Source of the DNA: JBJXHN01 sp046233135
GTDB taxonomy: Bacteria > Pseudomonadota > Alphaproteobacteria > Rhodospirillales > Rhodospirillaceae
Direction: 5' to 3'
DNA: 64,000 nucleotides
Assembly: GCA_046233135.1 (NCBI GenBank)
Contig: JBJXHN010000006.1
Span: forward strand, 434,001 to 498,000
The position numbers and the translations under genes were made by a program. Numbering within the stretch: position 1 is the first letter of the stretch; the number at the start of each line of letters is the position of its first letter. The notes below the pieces were generated by a model that was given only the letters and a program-made list of their open reading frames with translations, did no database searches and had not been told where the DNA came from. Positions 40,882-48,575 of the stretch are shown here, piece by piece.

Positions 40882-41328
40882 ATGGCTGTTCTCGCAAAAG
40901 GCGGCTGCCGGTGTGAAAACAACCCGGTGCGGTTCGAATACAATGCGGCCCCGGTGGAGGTGCACTACTGCCTGTGCCAGGATTGCACGGACACCTGTGG
41001 TGGCGCGGTTGCCCTGATTGCCGTCGTTGAACGCAGCGCGTTCACGATCACCCAGGGTGAAGACAAGGTGCAGAACTTCGACACGAAGCCCACCTGCCAC
41101 CGCCGTTTCTGCAAGGATTGCGGTTGCCACATGTTCCTGTATGTGGACGCTTTCCCCGACCATCTGCTGATCCATGTCCCGACCCTGGATCGAGATAGCG
41201 ACGTCGGAGCCGCGCCTGACCGTTGGGTCTTCGTCAACTCCAAGCACGCCATGGTGACCATCCCCGATGACGGCCTGCCCCGTCACGCGGGTTGGGCCAA
41301 CAGTGGCGACCCGGTGGCTGCGGAATAA
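40882..41328 (+). CDS. GFA-family zinc protein (glutathione-dependent formaldehyde-activating type)
   Basis: The protein is 148 aa from ATG 40882, chosen for the AGGGGAGGA ribosome-binding site; upstream in-frame starts lack one. Zinc ligands follow the GFA pattern: GGCRC, YCLCQDC and FCKDCGCHM. The family includes S-(hydroxymethyl)glutathione synthase, though many members are uncharacterised. Between the PQQ operon and xoxF, and with adhC/fghA nearby, it could speed formaldehyde capture by glutathione. That role is inferred from context. Confidence 0.8.
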   Translation: MAVLAKGGCRCENNPVRFEYNAAPVEVHYCLCQDCTDTCGGAVALIAVVERSAFTITQGEDKVQNFDTKPTCHRRFCKDCGCHMFLYVDAFPDHLLIHVPTLDRDSDVGAAPDRWVFVNSKHAMVTIPDDGLPRHAGWANSGDPVAAE

Positions 41329-41363
41329 CCCTTTCGCGTTCTGCCGACGCCCTGCCCGGGGCG

Positions 41364-41407
41364 GTCGGGACGGCGAATCTCCCCGGTTTTCGGAGCGCCG
41401 TCCCGAC
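41364..41407 (+). terminator. Hairpin after the GFA gene
   Basis: GTCGGGACGGCG (41364-41375) pairs perfectly with CGCCGTCCCGAC (41396-41407), 35 bp after the GFA stop. There is no U-run, but stem strength and place favour a transcript end. Confidence 0.55.
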
Positions 41408-41713
41408 AGCGGGCTCGATAATGGTGCCGCTTCATTGATACATATAAATAAGTTTGTGTCTCAAGGGCTTTGCAGCCTTAAAAGACTCGTGTGAACAAAA
41501 ATCTCTCTGTATTGCATGTGCTCACGTAATTGTGCGGCGCAACATTTTGCATTTTGGGAAAAATATGTGGTATTGCAGCGACTTATTCTAGACTGCCGTA
41601 CTATGGTTCTATCGACAACTACTGACCCTCCCCGCAAAATTCCCAAATAGCCGGCTCCGCCGTCACATCCTGTTTGCCATGTCGAGCAGATGGGTGCGGA
41701 AAAGGGGCGGGCT

Positions 41714-41766
41714 CATGTGAACGAACATGTGAACAAACCAGCATGTGAACAAACCAGCATGTGAAC
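41714..41766 (+). repeat. Direct repeats CATGTGAAC upstream of xoxF
   Basis: CATGTGAAC occurs four times (41714-41722, 41726-41734, 41742-41750, 41758-41766). The last three are in near-perfect 16-bp tandem units with AAACCAG between. The run ends 32 bp before the xoxF ATG. It could be an operator array or a mRNA-leader element. Confidence 0.85.
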
Positions 41767-41798
41767 ACGGTGAATCAACAATCTTAGCGGGGATGGAA

Positions 41799-43598
41799 AT
41801 GTTTAAGGTCAAACTTTTGGCTGCCAGCGCGATGGTCGCGGTTCTGGGATTGGCGCCGGTAGCCGCGTCGGCCAACGACGAGTTGGTCAAGATGCAGCAG
41901 AATGACAAGAACTGGGTTATGCCGCTCGGCGATTACCACGCCACCCGTTACAGCGAGCTGAACCAGATCAACAAGGACAACGTCGGTGATCTCCAGGTGG
42001 CCTGGACGTTCTCCACCGGCGTGCTGCGCGGTCACGAAGGCGGGCCGCTGGTGATCGACGATATCATGTATATCCACACGCCGTTCCCCAACAAGGTGTT
42101 CGCCCTGGATCTGAACGACGCCGGCCGCATCATCTGGAAATACGAGCCGAAGCAGGATCCGAATGTGGTGCCTGTGATGTGCTGCGACACCGTTAATCGG
42201 GGTGTGGCCTATGGCGACGGCACGATCTTCCTGCACCAGGCCGACACCACGCTGGTGGCCCTGGACGCCAAGACCGGCGATGTGAAGTGGACGGCGGTGA
42301 ACGGCGATCCCTCCAAGGGGGAAACCGGTACGGCTGCGCCGCTGGTGGTGGGCGACAAGGTGCTGATCGGCAACTCCGGCGGGGAGTTCGGTGTGCGCGG
42401 CCATATGTCCGCCTACAACATCAAAGACGGCTCCCTGGCCTGGCGCGCCTATTCCTCCGGTCCCGACTCCGACATCCTGCTTGACCCGGAAAAGACCACG
42501 GTGATGGGCAAGCCGGTGGGCGAGAATTCCTCTCTTACCACCTGGGAAGGCGACCAGTGGAAGCTGGGTGGTGGAACCACCTGGGGCTGGGTCTCTTATG
42601 ACCCGGAACTGAACCTGATCTATTACGGGTCGGGCAACCCGGGAACCTGGAACCCCTCTCAGCGTCCGGGTGACAACCGCTGGTCCATGACCATCTTCGC
42701 CCGCGATGCCGACACCGGTGTGGCCAAGTGGGTCTACCAGATGACGCCCCATGACGAGTGGGACTATGACGGCGTCAACGAAGTCATGCTGGTGGACAAG
42801 GAAATCGACGGCAAGATGCGCAAGCTGCTGGTCCATCCGGACCGCAACGGCTTCGCCTATACCATGGACCGGGTGACCGGGGAGCTGCTGGTCGCCGAGA
42901 AATTCGATCCGGCCGTGAACTGGGCCACCCATGTGGATATGGAAACGGGCCGTCCGCAGGTTGTGGCCGAGTACTCCACCTCACAAAACGGCGCCGATTT
43001 CAACACCACCGGTGTCTGCCCGGCGGCGCTGGGCACCAAGGACCAGCAGCCGTCTTCGTACTCGCCGAAGTCCGGTCTGTTCTACATCCCCACAAACCAC
43101 GTCTGCATGGACTACGAGCCGTTCCAGGTGTCCTACACCGCCGGCCAGCCCTATGTGGGGGCGACCCTGTCCATGTACCCGGCGCCGGGCGGTGAGAACC
43201 TGGGCAACTTCATTGCCTGGGACGCCATCGAAGGCAAGATCGTCTGGTCCATCCCGGAACCCTTCTCCGTGTGGTCGGGCGCGCTGGCCACGGCCGGTGA
43301 CGTGGTCTTCTACGGTACCCTGGAAGGCTATCTGAAGGCGGTGGACGCCGCGACGGGCAAGGAGCTGTACCGCTTCAAGACCCCCTCGGGGATCATCGGC
43401 AACGTCAATACCTTTGAACATGACGGGACCCAATATGTGGCTGTTCTGTCGGGTATCGGCGGCTGGGCCGGGATCGGGATGGCCGCCGGCTTGACCGAAA
43501 GCACGGCCGGTCTGGGGGCTGTGGGCGCCTACCGGTCGCTGTCGTCCTACACCAACCTGGGTGGTCAGCTGACCGTGTTCGCTCTGCCGAACAGCTAA
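41799..43598 (+). CDS. xoxF: Lanthanide-dependent methanol dehydrogenase XoxF
   Basis: The protein is 599 aa from ATG 41799, where GGGG lies 6 nt upstream; the ATG at 41793 lacks spacing. A signal peptide lies about 1-25 (ending AASAND). Adjacent cysteines C128-C129 (PVMCCDTVNRG) lie near PQQ. The catalytic aspartate is D322 in DEWDYDGVNE, and D324 two residues on is the extra aspartate that marks lanthanide binding. Calcium MxaF enzymes have Ala there. It oxidises methanol, and often further to formate, in the periplasm. The cytochrome and XoxJ genes follow. Confidence 0.95.
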   Translation: MFKVKLLAASAMVAVLGLAPVAASANDELVKMQQNDKNWVMPLGDYHATRYSELNQINKDNVGDLQVAWTFSTGVLRGHEGGPLVIDDIMYIHTPFPNKVFALDLNDAGRIIWKYEPKQDPNVVPVMCCDTVNRGVAYGDGTIFLHQADTTLVALDAKTGDVKWTAVNGDPSKGETGTAAPLVVGDKVLIGNSGGEFGVRGHMSAYNIKDGSLAWRAYSSGPDSDILLDPEKTTVMGKPVGENSSLTTWEGDQWKLGGGTTWGWVSYDPELNLIYYGSGNPGTWNPSQRPGDNRWSMTIFARDADTGVAKWVYQMTPHDEWDYDGVNEVMLVDKEIDGKMRKLLVHPDRNGFAYTMDRVTGELLVAEKFDPAVNWATHVDMETGRPQVVAEYSTSQNGADFNTTGVCPAALGTKDQQPSSYSPKSGLFYIPTNHVCMDYEPFQVSYTAGQPYVGATLSMYPAPGGENLGNFIAWDAIEGKIVWSIPEPFSVWSGALATAGDVVFYGTLEGYLKAVDAATGKELYRFKTPSGIIGNVNTFEHDGTQYVAVLSGIGGWAGIGMAAGLTESTAGLGAVGAYRSLSSYTNLGGQLTVFALPNS

Positions 43599-43613
43599 GC
43601 GGCACACCAGGGA

Positions 43614-43652
43614 CTGTCCCCACGGTCCGGACGACCCCGGACGTGGGGACAG
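43614..43652 (+). terminator. Strong hairpin directly after xoxF
   Basis: CTGTCCCCACG (43614-43624) pairs with CGTGGGGACAG (43642-43652), with inner TCCGG/CCGGA, starting 15 bp after the xoxF stop. A second stem, ATGGTCCG (43665-43672) with CGGACCAT (43716-43723), follows. They probably stabilise xoxF mRNA and reduce read-through into xoxG. Confidence 0.65.
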
Positions 43653-43840
43653 CTGCCTCGGCGCATGGTCCGTGGTCCGTGGGTGGGGCGCGGGTGATGG
43701 GGCCTGCGGGCACCGCGGACCATGACGGGGCACCAATCAGCAAAACAAGAAGGGGAAAAGCGCGAACTGCGCGGCCCCGCCAGGGAACAGGAAAAAAAGG
43801 CCCGTTGTTGTGAACCAAGGGCCTCGAGGGAGATCACTAT

Positions 43841-44317
43841 ATGCGTTTCTGGAAGATGGCTCTGACCGGTGTGAGTGGTGTGGCCTTGATGCTCGCCCTG
43901 TCCATGGTTCCCCAAGCCAAGGCGGCGGATTGGGAGGATGAACCCTATATCATCAAAGACGGCAAGGTTGATTACGGCACCTACAATGGCTATCGGCGCT
44001 ATCACAACACCTGCCATGTCTGCCACGGTCCGGATGCCTTGGGCAGCAGCTTTGCGCCGGCACTGAAAGATTCCCTCAAGCAGCTCAGTTATTCGGATTT
44101 CCTGGACGTGGTCACCAACGGCCGGCAGGTGGATGGCGCCGGCGGAACGGAATCGGTGATGCCCAGCTTCGCCGAGAACCCGGACGTGATGCTCTACATC
44201 GACCACCTGTATGCCTACATCAAGGCGCGGTCCAACGATGCGCTGGGCCGGGGCCGTCCGGGACGTCTGCCGCCCGATGAAGACCCGGTCTACAAGGAAT
44301 GGAAGGAAATGCAATGA
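43841..44317 (+). CDS. xoxG: Cytochrome c of the methanol oxidation system, XoxG-like
   Basis: The 158-aa protein has a signal peptide about 1-28 (ending PQAKAA). The single heme motif is CHVCH (C58, C61, H62) in NTCHVCHGPDALGSSF. A Met-containing segment VMPSFAENPDVMLYIDHLYA supplies the axial ligand and final helix. It accepts electrons from XoxF and passes them to the oxidase. Its stop overlaps the xoxJ-type gene start (ATGA). The gap from xoxF is 242 bp and contains hairpins. Confidence 0.9.
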   Translation: MRFWKMALTGVSGVALMLALSMVPQAKAADWEDEPYIIKDGKVDYGTYNGYRRYHNTCHVCHGPDALGSSFAPALKDSLKQLSYSDFLDVVTNGRQVDGAGGTESVMPSFAENPDVMLYIDHLYAYIKARSNDALGRGRPGRLPPDEDPVYKEWKEMQ

Positions 44318-45726
44318 GGGCCGGAGCCCGGTCCCGGCTGTCCGCTAGTTCCGGTCGCGCGGCCCGCGTGACCGGTGGTCACGCCCTCGCCCATCCTGTT
44401 CGGACGGTTCTGGTCCTTGCGGGCCTGGTTGCGGGGGCGGCGGCGTTTATGCCGCCCGCCCGCGCGGCGACCACCGAGATCGTCGACCAGACCACGCTGC
44501 GTGTCTGTGCGGACCCGGGAAACCTTCCCTACTCCAATGACAAGGGGGAAGGCTTCGAAAACAAGATCGCCGAAGTGATCGCCAAGGATCTGGGGCGGCC
44601 GATCAGCTACACGTGGTTCCCGCAGACCATGGGGTTCGTGCGCAAGACCCTGGCCGCCAACCGCTGTGATCTGATCATCGGCGTGGCGACCACCAACGAG
44701 CTGATGCAGAACACCAACCCCTACTACCGCTCCAGCTATGTGCTGGTGCACCGGGCCGATACGCCGGTGCCGTCGGGGGACCTGTCTGATCCGGCCTTCA
44801 AGGATCTGCGGGTGGGCATTCAAGTCAATTCGCCCCCCGCCACTCTGGCGGCCCGCAATGGGCTGCTCGGCAAGGCCAGAAGCTACAAGCTGATGGTCGA
44901 TACCCGGATCGAAAAGCCGATCCGCGATATGATCACCGACCTGTCCAACGGCGAGATCGACGTGGCTCTGGCCTGGGGGCCTCTTGCCGGTTATTGGGCG
45001 GAGCAGGTGGATCCGTCCCTGGCCGTCGTGCCCCTGAAGCCGGGCCTGGGGCTGGAACGCACCGACTTCCGCATTTCCATGGGTGTTCGCCACGGGGAAA
45101 ACGAGTGGAAGCGGAAATTGAACGGTATTCTGGACTCTCATTCTGCCGAGATTCACCGGATTCTGGCGGACTACGGCGTGCCGCTGCTCGATGACCAGGG
45201 CAAGCTGATCGACCCTGCGGCAACCGGGGCGGATGTGCCGGAGCCGGAGGGCTATCGCATCGCCGACTATCGCGCGCCCGTGCCGGCGGGGCTGGAAGGG
45301 GCGCAGGTGCTTGATGTGGCGGCCCTGAAGGGCATGTCCTGGCGCACCGACGTGGTGCTGATCGATGTCATGCCGGCGGCCAACAAGCCGGCGGACCGGC
45401 CGGCGGACAAGATCTGGCGGGAGCCCACGCGCGACACTCTGGCCGGGGCGGTGTGGCTGGCGAACATGGGCTACGGCACGCTTTCGGAGGCCGATGCCGC
45501 CGCCTTCGAAGCCAAGCTGCACCAGCTGGCCGGGGAAGGGGATGCCAACACCCTGGTCTTCTTCTGTGAGCCCGACTGCTGGATGTCCTGGAACGCCGCC
45601 AAGCGGGCGATGGCGCTGGGGTTCAAGAACGTGGCCTGGTTCCGTGACGGCCGCAGCGCCTGGATCGATGCCGGACTGCCGCATAAGGAAATCCAGCCCT
45701 GGCGTCCCACAGCCGGCGGGGGGTGA
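44314..45726 (+). CDS. xoxJ: XoxJ/MxaJ-like periplasmic protein fused to a CXXXCW rhodanese-like domain
   Basis: The protein is 470 aa from ATG 44314 (GGAAGGAAA upstream). The signal region covers about 20-48. Residues about 50-295 are a solute-binding fold of the quinoprotein-associated type (TLRVCADPGNLPYSNDKGEG, KTLAANRCDLIIGVATTNEL). Residues about 305-465 are rhodanese-like and match the PQQ-associated CW-motif family. The motif is C418-E-P-D-C422-W423 in FFCEPDCWMSWNAAKRA. These two modules are separate genes in many methylotrophs. XoxJ helps activate XoxF or load its cofactor. The fusion joins it to a putative sulfur or redox function. Confidence 0.87.
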   Translation: MRAGARSRLSASSGRAARVTGGHALAHPVRTVLVLAGLVAGAAAFMPPARAATTEIVDQTTLRVCADPGNLPYSNDKGEGFENKIAEVIAKDLGRPISYTWFPQTMGFVRKTLAANRCDLIIGVATTNELMQNTNPYYRSSYVLVHRADTPVPSGDLSDPAFKDLRVGIQVNSPPATLAARNGLLGKARSYKLMVDTRIEKPIRDMITDLSNGEIDVALAWGPLAGYWAEQVDPSLAVVPLKPGLGLERTDFRISMGVRHGENEWKRKLNGILDSHSAEIHRILADYGVPLLDDQGKLIDPAATGADVPEPEGYRIADYRAPVPAGLEGAQVLDVAALKGMSWRTDVVLIDVMPAANKPADRPADKIWREPTRDTLAGAVWLANMGYGTLSEADAAAFEAKLHQLAGEGDANTLVFFCEPDCWMSWNAAKRAMALGFKNVAWFRDGRSAWIDAGLPHKEIQPWRPTAGGG

Positions 45727-45760
45727 GCGGCGGCGGCGGAGAGAAGCAGAGGAACAGGCC

Positions 45761-46789
45761 ATGACCCCAGTGCAGGCGCTAAAAGGAGGTGCTCCGTCCC
45801 CGCTCTCCCGCCGGGGCTTCCTGCGGACCACCGTCGGTCAGGTGACCGGCCTGACGGCGGCCGGGGCGCTGGGGCTGTTGTGTCCCTGCTGCCGGGCCGG
45901 GGCCGTTGCCATGGCCGCCGATGGGGAGCGCCCGTTTCGCGAGGTGGCCCCGGGCGTCTTCGTCCGCGAAGGGGCGCAGGAGGAAATGACGGCGGCCAAT
46001 CTGGGGGCCATCGCCAACACCGGCTTCATCATCGGCCGGGACAGTGTGGCGGTGGTCGATACGGGTACCTGCGAGGCCCATGGCCTGGCCTTGCGCCGGG
46101 CGGCCGAGGCGGTGACGGAACGGCCGATCAGTCATGTGATCGCGACCCATGTACATCCGGACCACTGTTTCGGCCATTCGGCCTTTGCCGATCTGCCGGC
46201 GGTGACCCTGGGCCATCAGAACCTCCCCCGCGCTCTGGCCGAGCGGGGACCGTTCTATGCCGAGCTGCTGCACCGCATTTCTCCCGACTTCGGTGCGCCC
46301 GGCTATGTGACCCCGGCGGAAACGGTCGCCGATATCCGGCGCATCGACCTGGGAGACCGGCCGTTGGTCCTGAAGGCCTGGGGGGCTGCCCATACGGACA
46401 ACGACCTGACCGTTTTCGACGAGCGGGAAGGGGTGTTGTGGACCGGCGACCTGCTGTTCAGTGGCCGCCTGCCCACGGTGGACGGCAGCCTGCTCGGCTG
46501 GCTGGAGGTCCATGACAGCCTGCTGGGGCCGGATGTGAAAACGGCTGTGCCGGGGCATGGTCCGGTGGATGACGGCCGGGCGGCGTTGGCGGCGCAGCGG
46601 GCCTATCTGGCCGAACTGCGCGACCGGGTGCGGCTGGCCTTGGACGAGGGGCAGGACCTCACCGGGGCGGTACGGACTCTGACGGAAGAATCGGCAGCGG
46701 TCGGAGGCGGGGCAGAGGACTGGTTGCTGTACGACGACAACCACGGCCGCAATGTTGTGGCGGCCTATACGGAACTGGAGTGGGAATGA
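45761..46789 (+). CDS. Tat-exported metallo-beta-lactamase-fold hydrolase (quinoprotein relay, SoxH-like)
   Basis: The protein is 342 aa from ATG 45761. The N-terminus SRRGFLRTTVGQ is a twin-arginine signal, followed by CPCC. The metal site is ATHVHPDHCFGHS (H130, H132, D134, H135). Further ligands are likely in AAHTDNDLTV and the AVPGHGPVDDG loop. It belongs to the metallohydrolase family found with PQQ alcohol dehydrogenases. The substrate is unknown. Its stop overlaps the SoxYZ-like gene by ATGA, so the two probably work together. Confidence 0.85.
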   Translation: MTPVQALKGGAPSPLSRRGFLRTTVGQVTGLTAAGALGLLCPCCRAGAVAMAADGERPFREVAPGVFVREGAQEEMTAANLGAIANTGFIIGRDSVAVVDTGTCEAHGLALRRAAEAVTERPISHVIATHVHPDHCFGHSAFADLPAVTLGHQNLPRALAERGPFYAELLHRISPDFGAPGYVTPAETVADIRRIDLGDRPLVLKAWGAAHTDNDLTVFDEREGVLWTGDLLFSGRLPTVDGSLLGWLEVHDSLLGPDVKTAVPGHGPVDDGRAALAAQRAYLAELRDRVRLALDEGQDLTGAVRTLTEESAAVGGGAEDWLLYDDNHGRNVVAAYTELEWE

Positions 46790-47670
46790 TGAGACGAACA
46801 CTGTCGTTCGCCCGTCCGGTGCGGATCGTGATGGCTCTGGCGGCTGTCGTGCTGCTGGCCCTGGGGCCGATCAAAGGACAGGGTGTGGCCCAGGCTGCCG
46901 ACGATGCGGGCGGCGGGGCGCTGAGCGAAGCCGGCTCCGGTGCCTGGGAGGATATCCGGGGGCAGCTGTACGGCGATGACCGGGAGATCCTGGACGGCAC
47001 GGGGGTGATTTCCCTGGATGCGCCGGACCGGGCGCTGGATGCCGCCACCGTGCCGATCACCATCGCCGCCGGGATCGATCAGACGGCGGATCGTTACATC
47101 AAGGCGGTGACCCTGGTCATCGACGAGAATCCGGCCCCGGTGGTCGGGACCTTCCGGCTGTATCCCGACAACGGCATTGCCAGCCTGTCCACCCGGGTGC
47201 GGGTCAACGCCTATACCAACATCCGCGTGATCGCCGAGACCAACGACGGCGCGCTCTATATGGCCAAGCGCTTCGTGAAGGCGTCGGGCGGCTGTTCGGC
47301 ACCGGCGGTCAAGAACAACGAGGAAGCCTTGGCCCGCCTGGGCAAGATGAAGCTGAAGCAGATCGGCACCTGGCGCCCCGGCGAGGTGCAGGAAGCCCAG
47401 TTCATGGTCAGCCATCCCAACTACAGCGGTTTGCAGACCGATCCGGTGACCCTGCTATGGGTGCCCGCGCGCTATGTGCGGACCATCGACCTGTCCCTGG
47501 GGGACAAGCCGATCCTGCGCTTCGAGGGCGATATTTCCCTCAGCGAAAATCCCAGCATCCGCTTTTTCGTCAAGCCCGAGGGCGAGGCCGAGTTGAAGGC
47601 CCGCGTGGTCGATTCCGACGATACGGTCTTCGAGCAGAGCTGGCCGATCAAGCTGGCCCCGGTCCTTTGA
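46786..47670 (+). CDS. Quinoprotein-associated SoxYZ-like carrier protein
   Basis: The protein is 294 aa from ATG 46786 (an ATG one codon on is possible). A signal peptide lies about 1-32. Residues about 45-150 resemble SoxY (AATVPITIAAGIDQTADRYI, VTLVIDENPAPVVGTFRLYP) with the cysteine in SGGCSAPAVKNNE. Residues about 180-290 resemble SoxZ (FMVSHPNYSGLQTDPVTLLW, FVKPEGEAELKARVVDSDDT). In Sox systems the SoxY cysteine carries sulfur intermediates. Here the two chains are one protein in a quinoprotein cluster. The cargo is unknown. Confidence 0.85.
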   Translation: MMRRTLSFARPVRIVMALAAVVLLALGPIKGQGVAQAADDAGGGALSEAGSGAWEDIRGQLYGDDREILDGTGVISLDAPDRALDAATVPITIAAGIDQTADRYIKAVTLVIDENPAPVVGTFRLYPDNGIASLSTRVRVNAYTNIRVIAETNDGALYMAKRFVKASGGCSAPAVKNNEEALARLGKMKLKQIGTWRPGEVQEAQFMVSHPNYSGLQTDPVTLLWVPARYVRTIDLSLGDKPILRFEGDISLSENPSIRFFVKPEGEAELKARVVDSDDTVFEQSWPIKLAPVL

Positions 47671-47786
47671 TGTCTGTCTGAAGGAGAACCCCTGTCCGTG
47701 CGTCTACTCCATTGGTCGCATACCCCCTCGTCAGGCGGCCGGCGGATTCCCACATGCTGGCTAAACGACACAACGCGGGGGAGCGC

Positions 47787-48575
47787 ATGAACAGTAGTCC
47801 GGCGACGGCCGGGGACAGGCAGGCGGAGACCTTCGCCCCGCCCTTGTCCGTGGAGGGCATCACGTTCGGCTACGGCAAGCGGGTGGTGCTGAACGATCTG
47901 GGGTTCACGCTGGCGCCGGGGCGGGTGACGGCCCTGCTGGGGCCGAACGGGGCGGGGAAGACCACCCTGTTTTCGCTGATCACCGGCCTGTTCGATAGCC
48001 GGCAGGGCGAGATCCGCATTGCCGGCCAGTCCATGCGCCGCCATCGCACCCGGGCGCTGGCCAATCTGGGGGTGGTGTTCCAGTCCCAGACCCTGGACCT
48101 GGACCTGACCGTGGACCAGAACCTGCGCTATTTCGCCGCCCTGCGCGGACTGACGCGGTCTACCGCCGGGGCGCGCATTGATGAACTGCTCGAACGGATT
48201 GGCTTGGCCGAGCAGGCCCGGGCGACGGTGCGGACCCTGAGCGGCGGCCAGCGCCGGCGGGTGGAGGTGGCCCGGGCGCTGCTGGATCGGCCGGCCCTGC
48301 TGCTGCTTGACGAGCCCAGCACGGGGCTGGATATCGCCACACGCCGCTGGCTGATCTCTCACCTGCATTCCCTGGCGGCCGACGAGGGGCTGTGCATCTT
48401 CCTGGCCACCCATCTGGTGGACGAAGTGGCGCCCGACGACGACCTGATCGTCATGCACAAGGGGTCCATCCTGGTGCGCGGCACGGTGGATGAGGTGGTG
48501 CGCGCCACCGGCGCCAAGGATCTGGAAGCCGCTTTCACCTCTCTGACCAACGCTTCCGGAGATCCGGCCAAATGA
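47787..48575 (+). CDS. ABC transporter ATPase of the PQQ-alcohol dehydrogenase system
   Basis: The protein is 262 aa from ATG 47787 (GGGGGAG upstream); ATG 47754 is an alternative. Walker A is GPNGAGKTT, signature LSGGQRRRVEVARALL, Walker B LLLLDEPSTGLD, and H-loop FLATHLVDEV. It pairs with the ABC-2 permease encoded next (ATGA overlap). The set resembles the Ped-type transporter linked with quinoprotein alcohol dehydrogenases. Export or import cargo is unproven. Confidence 0.9.
   Translation: MNSSPATAGDRQAETFAPPLSVEGITFGYGKRVVLNDLGFTLAPGRVTALLGPNGAGKTTLFSLITGLFDSRQGEIRIAGQSMRRHRTRALANLGVVFQSQTLDLDLTVDQNLRYFAALRGLTRSTAGARIDELLERIGLAEQARATVRTLSGGQRRRVEVARALLDRPALLLLDEPSTGLDIATRRWLISHLHSLAADEGLCIFLATHLVDEVAPDDDLIVMHKGSILVRGTVDEVVRATGAKDLEAAFTSLTNASGDPAK

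Larger units (their letters stand above)
41329..41798 (+). promoter_or_regulatory. Control region upstream of xoxF
   Basis: This 470-bp region holds a strong hairpin after the GFA gene (41364-41375 paired with 41396-41407). An AT-rich stretch (about 41430-41640) follows. Finally there are four copies of CATGTGAAC at 41714, 41726, 41742 and 41758, the last just before xoxF. Spacings of 12, 16 and 16 bp suggest repeated binding of a protein on similar faces of the helix. The binding protein is unknown. Confidence 0.55.

Noticed and set aside
41745..41798. Upstream starts for xoxF (41745 or 41793)
   Set aside because: The 41745 start lies within the CATGTGAAC repeats and adds residues before the signal peptide. 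The 41793 ATG directly abuts the GGGG ribosome-binding site without spacing.
41799..43598. Assignment as calcium MxaF methanol dehydrogenase
   Set aside because: The lanthanide-marking Asp (D324) is present and no mxaI small-subunit gene follows.
45761..46789. Assignment of the metallohydrolase as the missing PqqB
   Set aside because: It has a Tat signal for export and lies in the xox cluster with a SoxYZ-like partner. PqqB acts in the cytoplasm, and I see no PqqB-specific features.
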